Source of the DNA: Tolumonas lignilytica
GTDB lineage: Bacteria > Pseudomonadota > Gammaproteobacteria > Enterobacterales > Aeromonadaceae
Reading direction: 5' to 3'
NCBI RefSeq assembly: GCF_000527035.1
Contig: NZ_AZUK01000001.1
Span: 2,182,001-2,246,000 of the forward strand
Length of the DNA stretch: 64,000 bases
In this document: piece after piece, positions 63,353-64,000 of the stretch
How the letters are laid out: every line of letters starts with the position of its first letter
Position numbering within the stretch: position 1 is the first letter of the stretch
Notes under the pieces: generated by a model
What the model was told of the DNA's origin: nothing
Seen by the model: only the letters and a program-made list of their open reading frames with translations
The model's database searches: none
Program-made: the position numbers and the translations under genes

Positions 63353-64000
63353 GCCAGACACCCAACATACTGTTGAGTTTGGTATCGAGTTCCTGCCATT
63401 CGGCATCGGCGTCGGAACCGGTCAGGATGCCGACACCGGTATACAGGTGCAGTTGCTGGTCATGCCACAGGCCACTACGGATGGCGACCGTAAATTCAGA
63501 TACGTCTTCACTGATAAAACCACAGGCACCGGCGTACCAGCCGCGTTGATGTTGTTCCAGTTCGCGGATCTTGGCCTGCGCTTTGCGGCGTGGCGAACCA
63601 CCGACCGCCGGGGTCGGATGAATGTTTTTCAGCAATTGCCAGTCAGAGGTCTGCGGGCGCAATGTGGCTTCAATTTCCCGTTTGATATGCTGAATATGCT
63701 TCAATGGCAGGATCCGCGCATCAGACACCACGGCTGTTTCAGCCAGACCGTCCAGCCGGGTCAGGATATCGGTATGGACAAAGCGGTTTTCCAGCCGGTT
63801 TTTGCCGTCTTGCAACAACAGTGCGGCCAGTTCGGCATCCTGCTCGGCATCACCGGTACGTGGGGTACTTCCCGCCAGCGCTTCACTCCATAAGTGACGC
63901 CCTTGCCGACGATAGAGCCGCTCCGGGGAGCTGGCAATAAAACAGCTCTCTTCGGAAAACTGGAAACCGATATGGAAACAGGCCGGAGCCGCACTCTGCC
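63345..64000 (-). CDS. menF: Isochorismate synthase MenF (C-terminal part, cut by the window edge)
   Basis: MenF converts chorismate to isochorismate, the first step of menaquinone synthesis. About 217 C-terminal residues are present; the start lies beyond 64000. Visible are FCFIASSPERLYR-like (SEESCFIASSPERLY), LWSEALAGSTPRTGDAEQD, ENRFVHTDIL, VVSDARILPLKHIQHIKREIEATL, HPTPAVGGSPRRKAQAKIRELE and RGWYAGACGFISEDVSEFTVAIRSGL, the chorismate-binding core. PchB/EntC-type siderophore synthases share these motifs, but the menD neighbour decides for MenF. Confidence 0.93.
   Translation of the reverse strand, partial: QSAAPACFHIGFQFSEESCFIASSPERLYRRQGRHLWSEALAGSTPRTGDAEQDAELAALLLQDGKNRLENRFVHTDILTRLDGLAETAVVSDARILPLKHIQHIKREIEATLRPQTSDWQLLKNIHPTPAVGGSPRRKAQAKIRELEQHQRGWYAGACGFISEDVSEFTVAIRSGLWHDQQLHLYTGVGILTGSDADAEWQELDTKLNSMLGVWHE

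Noticed and set aside
63195-63893. A 232-codon plus-strand open frame at the right edge
   Set aside because: Antisense to menD and menF, both clearly coding on the other strand.

Overview
The window reads as chromosomal DNA of a facultatively anaerobic gammaproteobacterium. The gene content (complete men operon, class III NrdD, citrate fermentation locus, SspAB, HslO/HslR next to pckA, RNase P RNA beside rsmI/lpoA/yraN/diaA/dolP), the E. coli-like proteins and the moderate GC content fit the Aeromonadales. A Tolumonas-like organism is my best guess, but this is inference from content and not a database match. I saw no tRNA, insertion sequence, prophage or CRISPR array.

Layout. 1-5.3 kb: lipid A acyltransferase (lpxL), divergent hldE for LPS heptose, an orphan two-haem ferric-reductase-like flavoprotein and tolC. 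5.4-9.2 kb: a TetR/CecR-type repressor and a compact ABC exporter (lipoprotein adaptor, ATPase, one permease) ending next to tolC, with two perfect palindromes in front of the repressor. 9.3-13.8 kb: the conserved nudF-yqiB-cpdA-yqiA-parE run. 13.9-20.4 kb: small accessory genes (zinc-ribbon protein, 64-residue membrane protein, DedA protein, flavodoxin with divergent HxlR regulator, soluble zinc-binding chemoreceptor, ribbon-helix-helix protein with a palindromic site, SulP transporter, DUF1127 protein). 20.4-25 kb: a solitary sugar-type periplasmic binding protein followed by a membrane PAS/GAF/GGDEF/EAL protein, a likely signalling pair.

25.1-35.6 kb: a complete citrate fermentation locus. 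citCDEFXG is divergent from a CitS-type transporter gene, followed by a fumarylacetoacetate-hydrolase-family gene and the citAB two-component genes. No sodium-pumping oxaloacetate decarboxylase is present in the window, so the FAH-family enzyme may act on oxaloacetate. 35.6-44.8 kb: MarR/EamA divergent pair with twin operators, a Cache chemoreceptor, a HlyU-family protein, a stand-alone Fe-S oxidoreductase subunit, pfkB, a YjbR protein, an HD-GYP protein and a second HxlR regulator divergent from a nitroreductase. 44.9-64 kb: mostly core genes: nrdD with tandem NrdR boxes, pckA, hslO-hslR, sspAB, dolP-diaA-yraN-lpoA, rsmI, rnpB, an Asn/Pro-rich exported protein, and the menaquinone operon menFDHBCE, in which menF runs off the right edge.

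Together the genes point to an anaerobic, respiratory and fermentative life style: menaquinone synthesis, anaerobic deoxyribonucleotide synthesis, citrate fermentation and PEP/oxaloacetate exchange. Around them are several small regulator-plus-target modules whose DNA sites can be read directly as inverted repeats.
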